Shown here piece by piece: positions 26,653-37,300 of a DNA stretch of 64,000 bases. The notes below the pieces were generated by a model. The model had not been told where the DNA came from and made no database searches. It saw only the letters and a program-made list of their open reading frames with translations. The stretch lies in NCBI GenBank assembly GCA_947627325.1, contig CANQVO010000005.1, positions 1 through 64,000 on the forward strand. Reading direction: 5' to 3'. The translations under genes were made by a program, and so were the position numbers. The stretch's first letter is position 1. Each line of letters begins with the position of its first letter. Origin of the DNA: an uncultured Oscillospiraceae bacterium. Lineage in GTDB: Bacteria; Bacillota; Clostridia; Oscillospirales; Oscillospiraceae.

Positions 26653-26788
26653 ATCCGGGGCTCTTGCTCCGGCGGCCACGGGCGAGTTTGGGGCGCGGAT
26701 CTCCACCGCTGTAAGCAAGGTCTGCGCTCATCTCCCGCCCCATTGGGTAAAATAGAGGCATGACTCTATTTTGTTTACGGAGGTAGTT

Positions 26789-27625
26789 ATGGAACACAGG
26801 ATATTCGACTCAAATTTGCGGGATTTTGCCGCGTGGCTGCGGCGGGAGGAAAAGAGCGCGGGGACGGTCGAAAAGTATCTCCGGGACGGGGCGGCCTTCG
26901 CCGCGCACATGGGCGGCGCGCCTGTCACCAAGGACGCCGTGGCCGCGTGGCGGGACGGGCTGGCGGCCCAGGGCTATGCCCCCGCCACGGTCAATTCCAT
27001 GGTGGCGTCGGTGAACGCCCTGCTGCGGTTCCTGGGCTGGGAGGATCGACGCATCAAGGCCCTGCGGCTCCAGCGGCGGGTGTTCCGGGATCAGCGCCGG
27101 GAGCTGACCCGGGAGGAATACGGCCGCCTCCTGGCCGCCGCCGGCGGGAGGCCCCGGCTGGCGCTCTTGATGGAGACCATCTGCTCCACCGGCATCCGGG
27201 TCAGCGAGGTGCGGTATATCACCGTGGAGGCGGCGCGGGCCGGCCGGGCGCAGATCGCGCTCAAGGGGAAGATCCGGGTCATCCTGCTCCCCGGCAAGCT
27301 CTGCCGGAAGCTGCTGAAATACGCCGGAAAACAAAAAATCGCCTCCGGCGAGATCTTTCTCACCAGAAGCGGAAAGGGGCTGACGCGGCGGCAGATCTGG
27401 GCGGAGATGAAAGCCCTCTGCGCCAAGGCCGGGGTGGAGCGATCCAAGGTGTTTCCCCACAACCTGCGGCACCTGTTCGCCCGGACGTTCTACCGGGTGA
27501 CCAGGGACATCGCCAAGCTGTCCGACGTGCTGGGGCACTCGTCCATGGAGACGACCCGCATCTATCTGATCTCCACCGGCGCGGAACACGCCCAGGCGCT
27601 GGACAGGTTGGGGCTGCTGTCGTAG
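26789..27625 (+). CDS. Tyrosine recombinase (XerD/integrase family), probable DNA invertase
   Basis: ATG chosen for the GGAGGTAGTT before it; 278 residues. The N-terminal SAM-like core-binding domain spans about residues 5-90 (KSAGTVEKYLRDGAAFAAHM). The catalytic domain carries Arg in STGIRVSEV, Lys in LKGKIR, H-x-x-R in HNLRHLFARTF, His in LGHSS and Tyr in TTRIYL, so all expected residues are present. It is short and compact like the stand-alone recombinases that invert promoters, unlike Tn916-type integrases. A 25-bp inverted repeat starts 2 bp after its stop codon and its partner lies 0.25 kb on, which suggests it flips that segment. Alternatives are a resolvase-like role or a relic of an integrated element. 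Confidence 0.9.
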   Translation: MEHRIFDSNLRDFAAWLRREEKSAGTVEKYLRDGAAFAAHMGGAPVTKDAVAAWRDGLAAQGYAPATVNSMVASVNALLRFLGWEDRRIKALRLQRRVFRDQRRELTREEYGRLLAAAGGRPRLALLMETICSTGIRVSEVRYITVEAARAGRAQIALKGKIRVILLPGKLCRKLLKYAGKQKIASGEIFLTRSGKGLTRRQIWAEMKALCAKAGVERSKVFPHNLRHLFARTFYRVTRDIAKLSDVLGHSSMETTRIYLISTGAEHAQALDRLGLLS

Positions 27626-27626
27626 C

Positions 27627-27904
27627 GGTTTATCACAAAATAACAATATTGCCTCGATCGGGCGGGCCGCCGCGCTTTGCGGCGCAGGCCATACATAGGG
27701 ATGTTACCACAAGCGCCACGAAAATACAAGCTGTTTGTTGAAAAATGGCAGGAAAACCTGAGCCGCAAAGCGTTCCCCTTTTCGCGGCTCTGTTTTCCGC
27801 GCCCATTTTGGGTCCCGCCGCCTCTAAGGGCCGCGTTTCCCACCCCCCGATGCGGCCAAAGGCGGGGGCCCGCGCGGACAAAATTGTTATTTTGTTGATA
27901 AGCC
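27627..27904. promoter_or_regulatory. Candidate invertible promoter segment bounded by 25-bp inverted repeats
   Basis: Left repeat 27627-27651 and right repeat 27879-27904 match at 23 of 25 positions plus one inserted base. The core CAAAATAACAAT is unusually AT-rich for this genome. The 227 bp between has no gene and carries a leftward promoter. Recombinase gene, inverted repeats and a promoter with downstream surface-protein gene are the standard parts of a phase switch such as fimS or the Clostridioides flagellar switch. In the present orientation the promoter faces the 3' end of the recombinase (OFF for the adhesin). Inversion would place it about 475 nt upstream of the adhesin start, facing it. 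Confidence 0.68.
27701..27729 (-). promoter_or_regulatory. Leftward promoter inside the invertible segment
   Basis: Minus strand TTGTAT (27729-27724), 17-bp spacer, TAACAT (27706-27701). It is a moderate match, but the only good pair in the segment on either strand. Transcripts would run antisense through the recombinase gene in this orientation. Confidence 0.5.
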
Positions 27905-27989
27905 TCTTGCCCGCCGCCGGCAGGCCCCTCGACCCATCCCGCTCAAGCTGGTATCGACCAGGCGCATCCTGTTTTGGGATGGGCTTGAC

Positions 27990-28190
27990 ACGGCGCGGGC
28001 CTTGTCTCAAAAGTTTCAAAAAATCCCCGATGGGGCGGGGGAAAATTGTCGAATTTTTTCTGTCTCTCCGCTTGACCTGTTCATGGGTGAACATGGTATG
28101 ATGAGAACCGCAAAATTGCGATTTTCCAAGCGTGTGATGAAAGAGGTATCAGGGCTGGGCCGGCCCAGCCCTGTCCGTGGGGTCCCCCAC
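27990..28190. repeat. Inverted second copy of the merR/SLH divergent promoter region
   Basis: 28071-28172 is an inverted copy of 25520-25620. It contains a 24-bp identical core over the operator, shared AAGCGTGT and the GC palindrome. Similarity fades into the first codons of a merR-like reading frame on the minus strand (below 28050), which is no longer a gene. The divergent merR promoter is decayed in this copy (TTGACA changed to TTGGAA). Confidence 0.72.
28072..28102 (+). promoter_or_regulatory. MerR-type 19-bp-spacer promoter of the adhesin-sortase operon
   Basis: TTGACC, 19-bp spacer with the dyad TGTTCA-TGGG-TGAACA (28078-28093), TATGAT. It is identical to the giant SLH promoter from the -35 to the end of the dyad. 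The predicted leader is about 200 nt. Confidence 0.82.
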
Positions 28191-28194
28191 GGAC
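28151..28194 (+). promoter_or_regulatory. Two adjacent hairpins in the adhesin mRNA leader
   Basis: A perfect 22-bp palindrome (AGGGCTGGGC / GCCCAGCCCT around CG), shared with the giant SLH leader, then GTCCGTGGG-GTCC-CCCACGGAC. Neither has a T-run. They could stabilise the long mRNA or act in attenuation. Confidence 0.55.
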
Positions 28195-28309
28195 AAAATG
28201 ATCGTTTCGCCATAAAAACCCGGCCCCGGAGGGGCCCGCCGGGTCAATGCGCCAGAGGAGAGCGGCGCGCGCCCGATCCATTTCTATCCAACGTAAGGGA
28301 GAGATCGTC

Positions 28310-31300
28310 ATGAGAACTGCGAACAAAAGAGAAACGGCCGCCTGGCGCTCCGGGGTGGGAGCGCGCGCGATGGCGGGACTGCTGGCCCTGGTGATGACGC
28401 TGGGGCTGGTACATTTCGCCCTGCCCGAGGCCAAAGCCGCGGACGCGAAAGACTATGTGAAAGAACAAGAGACCCGCAAGGCGGGATATAGCGATAAGTT
28501 TGACATGGAGAACCTGAAGTGGAAAACCAATTCCGCCCGGAACTATATGTGTTGGGCCAAAAGCGGCGATTTTGGCGGGATCGCGTACAAAAACTACATC
28601 CACGTCTTCGCCTTTGAGGGCGAGACCATCACCTTCGGCTCCAGCGAAGCAAACTCCACGCTGGATATCGCCGGAACGGGGGATCTGAACAAGTCCGCCG
28701 ACCAGGCCAAGGTGGAACAGCAGCTGGGCAAGGACGCCACGGTGGACATCGTCCTCATCGACCTGGACGGCAACCGCATCCTCTATGATGTGGTCGAGAA
28801 CGGCAAGGGCCACATCCCCGACTACCAGACAGAGGTATTGGCTAAGACCATGGAGAGCGTCAGCGGGCAGAAGCAGGAGGCCGGCGGCACGTCGTACTCC
28901 TACACCCCCCTCACCTACCCCGTCCACGAGACCGGCGTGTATACCTTCGAGTTCCACTCCCACGACGGCGGCGGCTTTGGCGGTACCAGGCAGCTGAAAA
29001 ACGCCGCGTTTTCCAGCAAAGGCGCGATCGCCGGCGTGAGCGGTGACTTCGGCGGCATGGTGGACGCCTGGGACGTCAGCGTGTTCAACGAGCAGGGCTA
29101 TAAGGAGACGGGCCGGGTCTACGCCGACTACCTGGCCTTCCAGGAAACCGGCGACGTGAGCGAAACCTACTATGTTCTCACCTCGGACAACTACATCTAC
29201 CAGTGGGATTTCGATCGGGCGCAGCCGAACACCTACAACTTCTTCGCCAACAACCAGGGCCTGCTGGACAGCGCCACCGGCAGCATTCTCTACAAGTCCG
29301 TCAAGGAGCTGGAGAACACCTTCAATTTCACAAAATTCGGCGTCACCTATACCTACCCCGGCACCCCGGACACGGAGCTGACCAAGAGCTACAAGATCTT
29401 CTTTGAGATGCCCGACCAGGATCTGGAGGGTTACCTGTTCAACAAGGCCGTGACCCCGGACCCGGCCACCAACCTGAAGTTTGTGTCCCAGGTCTGGGAC
29501 GGGAAAAAATATATCCCCGGCGCTTACGAGGGCCGGGGCGGCTGGTTCCAGTTCGATGTACAGAACGCCACCACCGCCACCCTCCGCATCGAATTCAAGG
29601 ATGTTGATCCTCCGGCAGGCAAGGACCCCGGCTTCACCTACGCCCCGGTGGAGATCTCCGGCGTGGTCACTCCCTACGCCACCAACCGCCTCTTCTGGGA
29701 CGGCCGGGACGGCAACGGCGTGATCATCCCCCCGGGCACCTATAAGCCGGAGGATATCTCCTGGACCGTCACCACCAAGGCCGGAGAGATCCACTTCCCC
29801 ATTATGGATGTGGAGAATACCAAGGGCGGCTTCACCTTCACCCGGGTGAGCCCTGTATACAGCAAGGACGGCACGCGGCTGGACAAGGACAACGTGGAGG
29901 GCGGCGCCAGTTCCAACATCTACACCGCCACCAAGAGCGTCATCTACTACGACAACTCCGCCATCTACTACGGAGAAAAGGTGGCGCGCACCGGCACCTC
30001 CGAGGGCGATATCCAAACATTAGTAAAGGCAAAGACAGATAAGTCAACCACCTGGGCGGATGACAGCTGGACCGGGGGCGCGGGTCAGGTGTATCAGGCG
30101 GATCAGGGCCTGTTCTATCTGTGGGGCGATATCAAGGATACCAAAAACTCAGAATCCAAAGCATATCTGTCCGATTACCGCAAAGAGAAAAAGCTCCGCG
30201 CCGGGGATCACAGCCACACCAGCAACCCCATCACCTACTATCAGAACGGCAGCCTGGTGACCAGTATCAGCGCCGATCAGCAAGCGATGATCGACTGGCT
30301 GGACAGCAAAAAGAACCCGGTCTCCATCTCCAGCGGGACCACCGTCTCCGACTTCAGCATCCAGAACTTCTGGACCTTTATCCCCGGCCAGCCTGTCACC
30401 GCCGAGGGGGAATCCTTTGGAAGCATCACCATCCAGGGGCTTGCCGGCGGGCAGGCGGTGGCCAATATCACCGGCCTGGTGTTCTACGACAACGACGAGG
30501 GCAAGTCGACGCGGGACGGCGTGTATAACGCCAGTCAGTCCAACATGGACGTGCCCCTCAGCGATGTGACGGTGAACCTGTACCGCCAGACCGCCGACAC
30601 AGCGCGGGACAGCGACAAGACCTATTGCACCGTCACGGGCGGCCACGGCAGCTGGACCATCCAGGAATATGCAGGGGAGTTCCCCGCGGACGACACGGTG
30701 TATGAGCGTGTCCAGTCGGCGGCCACCAGCCTGGAGGGGCGGGTGATGTTTGAAAACCAGCTCTATGACGCCACGGGTGGCACGAAGTTCGTCTATGAGG
30801 TAGAGCGGCCCAACCCCAACTGGACTTTGACCTCCGAAAAGGCCGCGGGAAAACCCCTGGGCGACAACCCCAATGAGTACGGCGACTACGCCCTCTACGC
30901 CTATGACAAGGAAGAGAAGGGCACCGAGGTCCAGGTCTTTACGCTGGGCGCGGGCGCGGTCGACCCGGAGAGCAACGCCGCCGGCGTGGAAAACCACACC
31001 GCCACCGCCATCGACGTGGGGTATCACTACACGCCGGTGCAGTCCCTGCGGGCCATCAAGTCCTGGAATATCACCGGGACGGAGACCAAGGCCCCGTCCA
31101 ACGTGGTCTTTGAGCTGAGCTATTATAACGAGAAGAAGGAGATCAGGGTCTACCAGGAGCTCTCCCTCTCCTCCATCATGAGCTGGGAGAACATCTGGAA
31201 CTATCTGCCGGAGACCATCGACCACCAAAGCGTGCAGTATTTCATCTCCGCCGAGTACTACCTGATGCCCGACGGCGCGGACGGCACGCTCTACAAGCAC

Positions 31301-34300
31301 ACCTTTGAGCTGGACGACACGGCCTCCGAGCTCACCTACAAGAGCTTCGTGGGCACGGCTTACTCCCGCAAGCTGACGCTGGAGGAGGCCGCGGGGCTGA
31401 CGTACAACAGCTACGACTCCCTCAACGGTGAGAAGGCCGATTGGGAGAAGGCGCCGAACGCGCCCTTCACCGCCGTGCTGGATCGGAACGTGGGCACCGC
31501 CGAGACCACCGTCACCATCACCAACTCCGACAACCCCGGCGTCATTGAGATCCTGAAGTACACCGGCTCCGAGGATGCCCACAACTACCTCCCTGGCGCC
31601 ACCTTCCGCCTGTATGCCGACACGGACGGCGGCGACGACATCTCCCTGGACCAGGTCCAGGCGCTCATCAACGGCGAGGGAGACAGTCTGGCCAAGCTCT
31701 CCGCCATGCAGGTGGGCAGCGGCAGTACCCGGGACAACGGGCGGATGACCTTCTCCGGCCTGGACCCGGAGAAGCACTACGTCATCCGGGAGGTCTATCC
31801 CCCCGCGGGCTACCGCGCCCGGGAGGTGCTGTACATCGTCCACCCGGCGATGTGCAAGGATAACGCAGACCACTACCACGCGGAAAAGCCCGAGGGCATG
31901 GAGGACGATGCCTGGGACACCTGGCAGCTCCAGAACCTCTACTTCGGGACGGACGACCACGCCCTGGCCGCCATCGCCAACATCCCCGCCAACGGCGACA
32001 TGGCCATCCGCAAGCAGCTGGTGGGCCGCGCCTGGAACGACAACGACGCCTTCACCTTCGACATCGCCTTCCGGGATCCCGCGGGGAAACCCCTGGATAC
32101 GGCCGCCCTGACAAGTCTGACGTCCAGCGGCGGCAACTATGTGATCCCCGGCTCCTCCGCCGTGCGGATCCCCGCGTCGGAGTATGCCCTATTTGATGAC
32201 GCCGGTGAAAATTTGGACGCCGCGCTGAAGACGTTCCTTGCCTCCTTTGACGACAGCAAAGACCTCACCGTCAACAACACCAGCGACACCGCCGAGGACA
32301 CCGTCTCCGTCCACGGGATGCAGGATGTGAAGGTCTCCCTGCCCGACACCAAGCAGTCGGTGGCCCTGATCGTCAACGCCGAGCTCGAATACAACGAGGA
32401 CGGCACGCCCAAGCCGGACCAGCCCAAGCCCCGCGACGCCCTGATGAACACGTCCAAGGCTGGAGACAGTACGGATACCGGGGCCCAAGCGTCGACCTTC
32501 CATGACTTCCCCGCCGCGGGTACATACACCTTCACCATCAGCGAAAACTGCCCCTCCGACCCGGGCACCACAGACTACACCACCCGGGTCTACACCGTCA
32601 CGGTGCTGGTGACCCGCGTTTTGGCGCCCGGCGCGGAGGAGGTCGTGACCAGCCTCGCCAACTCCTACCTCCGCGCCGACGTGCAGTCCATCTACTACCA
32701 GGAGGCGTCCGAGGGCGGGACCAGCGCGGAGTATCCCGCAAACTACGACAGCCGAAAGTACTACGCCGGCGTGGCCCCCACCTTCGCCAACACATACCAT
32801 GTCCAGCCCGCCGTCTATGCCAGCAGCTACGCCATCCAGGTGGACTTCTCCGGGCGGCTGGACGACGGGACCGGCCTACCTGTCAACAGCGGCAAGCAGA
32901 CCGAGAATTGGCTCGACACGGACAGCTTCACCGTCTCTATCACCGGCGACGACGAGGCGACGCAGGCCGCGCTGGAAAACGGCAACATCCACATCGGCGG
33001 CCTGCTGCGGGTCCCGGAGAGTTCCCCCGCCCACAAAAGGCTCCAATTCAACCCGACAACCGTCGTGAACGTGAACAACAAGCGGGTGACCGACACGGCG
33101 CCCTATCAGAATGAGGACACCGGGAAGTGGGAGCACCGTTTCGAGTTTGAGGAGCTGAACTTCCAGGACATCGTGTTCCCGGTGAAGTGGGTCTTTTCGG
33201 AGGCGGCCACCGTCGGCGGCGAGCACTATGAGGCCGGCACGGCCGTCCCGGACCAGACGGAGACCAGCAATTTTGTGACCACCTTCAGCACCGAGGAAGA
33301 GGCCAGAGCCCACGGTCTGAACAAGGCCGGAAGCTACTTCTACGAGAGCGCCGACGCCCTGGAGGGCTCTGGCAACAGCGGGGACTTCCATCCCGTGGAG
33401 TCCCGCACGGAGAACGTGGTCTATCACCTGACCGTCCAGGAGGACGTCCCGGAGGAGACGCGGGGCATCAACTATGACCCCGTCTCCTACTCCATGTGCT
33501 TCACGCTGAAAAACACCACGGACAGCACCTCCTCCGGCGCGGAAGACAACGGCGTCATCGAGGAGACGGACCTGGTGGTGAGCCGGATAGATGGCGGCGA
33601 GGTCGATGAGAAATACGCCACCTGCGAGATCGACCAGCAGGTCGTGACCACCTTTGACCAGTGGACCCACCCGGAACGCCTCTTTGACCCGACAGGGGAC
33701 GGGGCGGAGACGAAATACTTCCAGTACTACATCAACGCCGACCATGTCATCCGGGAGGTGGAGCGGGAGACCGCCGCGGACGGAACGGCCCACTACTATG
33801 TCTTGTTCGACACATCAAGGTACGAGATAGTTCAAGGAGACTATACTGGATCCGACAGGAAAATCGGGTTTCAAAACCTTCGTACTTCTGGCGTCACCTT
33901 CATCGTCAAGAAGGAGGCCCACTCCGGCAACCACACCATGGTGTTCAAAAATGAGTATCAGACCCAGGGCACCTGGACGCCCACCGTCACCAAAGAGCTC
34001 AACGGCCGTCCGTGGCAGGATGGGGAGGAGTTCCAGTTCACCCTGTCCTGCGCGGAGACAGAGGGCGTGACCCTTCCGGCCTCCACCAGCATCTCCATCG
34101 GCGAGGCGGCCGCCGAGGCGGGCCGCTCCTTCGGCGCGGTCACCTTCACCAAGGCGGGGGCCTACCACTTCACCATCGCCGAGACCGTCCCGGGCGAAGG
34201 GCTGGGCGTCGGCGGCGTGAAACCGGCCAAGATGGAGATCACCGTCCAGGCTGTGGACAACGACGACAACGATGGAAACCTGAAGCTCACGGTCACCGGC

Positions 34301-37300
34301 GCGGGCGGCACGGCGGTGGACAGCTCGGAGGAGGACCTCAGCGCTGTCCGATCCACCGTCCACTTTGTCAACACCTACGATGAGCGCGGCGATTTTGACC
34401 TGGCCATTCAAAAGCTCCTCACCGGCCGGGACTGGGAGAGCGGCGAGACCTTCGCGTTCACCATCGCCCCGGACGAGCCCACCAAAGCCGCCCTCGCCGA
34501 GGGCGGGCCGATCACCGTCCCCGCCGCCTGGGGCCGCCCCGACGAGGACGGCAGCTACACCGTCCAGGTGGGCGGCGGCGGCGACACCGCCGCCCCCGGC
34601 GGGGATGGCTGGACCGTCAAGACCCACAGCCTCGGCGCTCTGACGGTGGGGAACCTGGGCGGCGAGTCCGCCTCCTACACCTTCACCGTCCGGGAGGACA
34701 CCGCCTCCTTCCCGGAGAACGCCCTCTACTGCCGCCAGCCCGCTATCAACCTGACGGTGAACGTCGCCCGGGACATCAGCTCCGGCGTCCACGCCTTCAC
34801 CGCCACCTACGCCTACCTGGACGACGGCGAGCCCCACGGCGACGGCGATACCCCGGTAAAGAGCGTCACCCTGCCCTTCACCAACCGCTTCTACGTGGAC
34901 ACCAAAGGCCCCGGCATGGGCGAGGCGGGCACAAATTTCACCGTTCAGAAGTCCTTCACAGGAAGACCGGGCGACAGATGGGACAGCGGCGATCGGTTCA
35001 ACGCGACGGTGGCGTTCTCCGGCACGGACGAGCAGCTTGAGAAGTTCCTGTTCCAAAATGGGGAGGAGTATGTCAAGTGGGACGCCAAATATGGCGACGT
35101 GACCTTTACCGACGCGGACCGCTCCGAGGCCTTTGACTTCCGCTTCTTTGCGGCGGGAGAGTACAAGTTTACCGTCAGCGAAACCAAGGGCGATATCGCC
35201 GGCGTCACCTACGACAACAACACGTACACCGTGACCTTCACCGTGGCCCCCGACCCCGACGACGGCAACCGCCTTGCCGTCACCCGCGCCATCACCGGCG
35301 GCGTCGCGGAGAACATAGACGGCGGCGCCATCACCTTCCAAAACACCTACACCGCCACCGGCGCCTGGACGCCCACGGTGACCAAGGAGCTCCAGGGCCG
35401 TGACTGGCAGGCGGGCGAGACCTTCCGATTCACCCTCTCCTGTGAGGAGACAGACGGCGTGGCCCTCCCGGCCTCCCCCGCCATCCAGGTGGGTGAGGCG
35501 GAGGCGGAGGGCGGCGTGCCCTTCGGCCCCGTCCGCTTTACCAAGCCGGGGGTCTACCACTTCACCATTGCCGAGGCCGCCCCAGGCGCGGGGATCACCG
35601 CGGAGGCTGGCGAGATTGGCCTCACTGTCACCGCCGTGGACCAGGGGGACGGCACCCTCTCCCTCACCGTCACCGGCACGGACGGCGCGGAACCGGCCGC
35701 CCTGGAGGAGGCGCGGGATGACGTGGCCACCACGGTCCGCTTTGTCAACGCGTACAGCGAGAGCGGCGACTTCCCCCTGTCCCTCGCCAAGCGGCTCACC
35801 GGCCGGGACTGGAGTGGGGCGGACGCCTTCTCCTTTACCCTCACCCCCAGAGACTCCGCCACGGAGGCGGCCATCGCCGCCGGGACGCTCGCCGTCCCCG
35901 AGGGGTGGGCCTCCCGCCCCGGCGGCGCGGGGTACACCGTCACCCTCCACGGGACCGCCGGAGGCGATGAGACGCGGTCCCTGGACCTGGGCGCGCTCCA
36001 CGTGGGCAATCTCCGCGGCGGGGCCGCCGCGTACACCTTCACCGTCCAGGAGAACACCGCCGCCTTCGATGAGGCGGACCTCTACTGCGCCCAGCCGGAG
36101 ATCCGGCTGACCCTCCACGCCAACGGCCAGGCGCTGGACGGCGCCCTGAAGTTCTCCGCCACCTACGCCTACATCGTGGACGGGGAGGAGACGGACCCCG
36201 GCACGGCCAGGGACGCCCTCACGCTCTCCTTCACCAACCGCTATTACGCGGACACCAGGGCCTCCGACGCGGGCTTCCAGGTGAACGTCTCCCTCACCGG
36301 CCGCCCCGGCGGCGCGTGGCTGGACAGCGACAGGTTCCACACCACCGTGGCCTTCGCCGGGAGTCGGGACCTCCTGGCCAACGTCCACCTCTGGAATGAG
36401 GCGACCGGCGGCTATGAGGCCTTCGGGCCCCAACAGCGCGCGTTCACCTCCCCCGACCAGCTGGAGCGTTTCGACTTCCGCTTCCTGGCCGAGGGGGACT
36501 ACCCCTTCACCGTCACCCAAAGCCGGGGGGACATCCCCGGCGTCCGATACGACTCCACCACCTACACGGTGACCTTCCACGTCGCGCGGACCGGCGGCCG
36601 TCTGACCGTCACCCGCTCCGTCGCCCCCCAGAGCGCCGCCCGGGCGGCGGGGGACGGCGCCATCACCTTCCAAAACACATACAGCGCCACAGGCTCCTGG
36701 ACCCCCACCGTCACCAAGCGGCTCCAGGGCCGCCCGTGGCAGACGGATGAGACGTTCCAGTTCACCCTCGCCTGTGAGGAGACAGACGGCGTGGCCCTCC
36801 CCGCCTCCCCCACCATCCAGGTGGGTGAGGCGGAGGCGGAGGACGGCGTGCCCTTCTCCCCCGTCCGCTTCACCCAGCCGGGGACCTACCACTTCACCAT
36901 CACCGAGACCGGCTCCGGCGCGGGCCTGGGCACGGGCGAGGAGCAGGCCAACGGCGTCATCGACCTGGACGTGACCGCCGAGGACGACACCAAGGGCCGC
37001 CTGGTCCTCCTGGTCACCGGCGCGGGCGGCGCCTCCCCGGCGGCCCCCTCCTCTACGGCCTCCACCAAGGCGGCCTTCGTCAACACCTATGACGAGGGCG
37101 GCCAATTCCACCTGGCCCTCTCCAAGCTGCTCACCGGGCGGCCCTGGAGCGACGGCGAGACCTTCTCCTTCACCATCGCCCCGGACGACCTGACCCGGGC
37201 CGCCATCGGCGCGGGCGGGCCGGTGACCGTGCCCGCCGCCTGGGGCAGCCCCGGCGGGGACGGGAACTACACCGTCCAGGTGGGCCAGGGCGACGACGCC

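Noticed and set aside
27633..28094. Minus-strand 153-codon frame beginning MFTHEQVKRR
   Set aside because: The opening residues come from the shared operator sequence (the same start appears beside merR). The rest has no merR similarity beyond the first few codons, so I treat it as a decayed copy rather than a gene.
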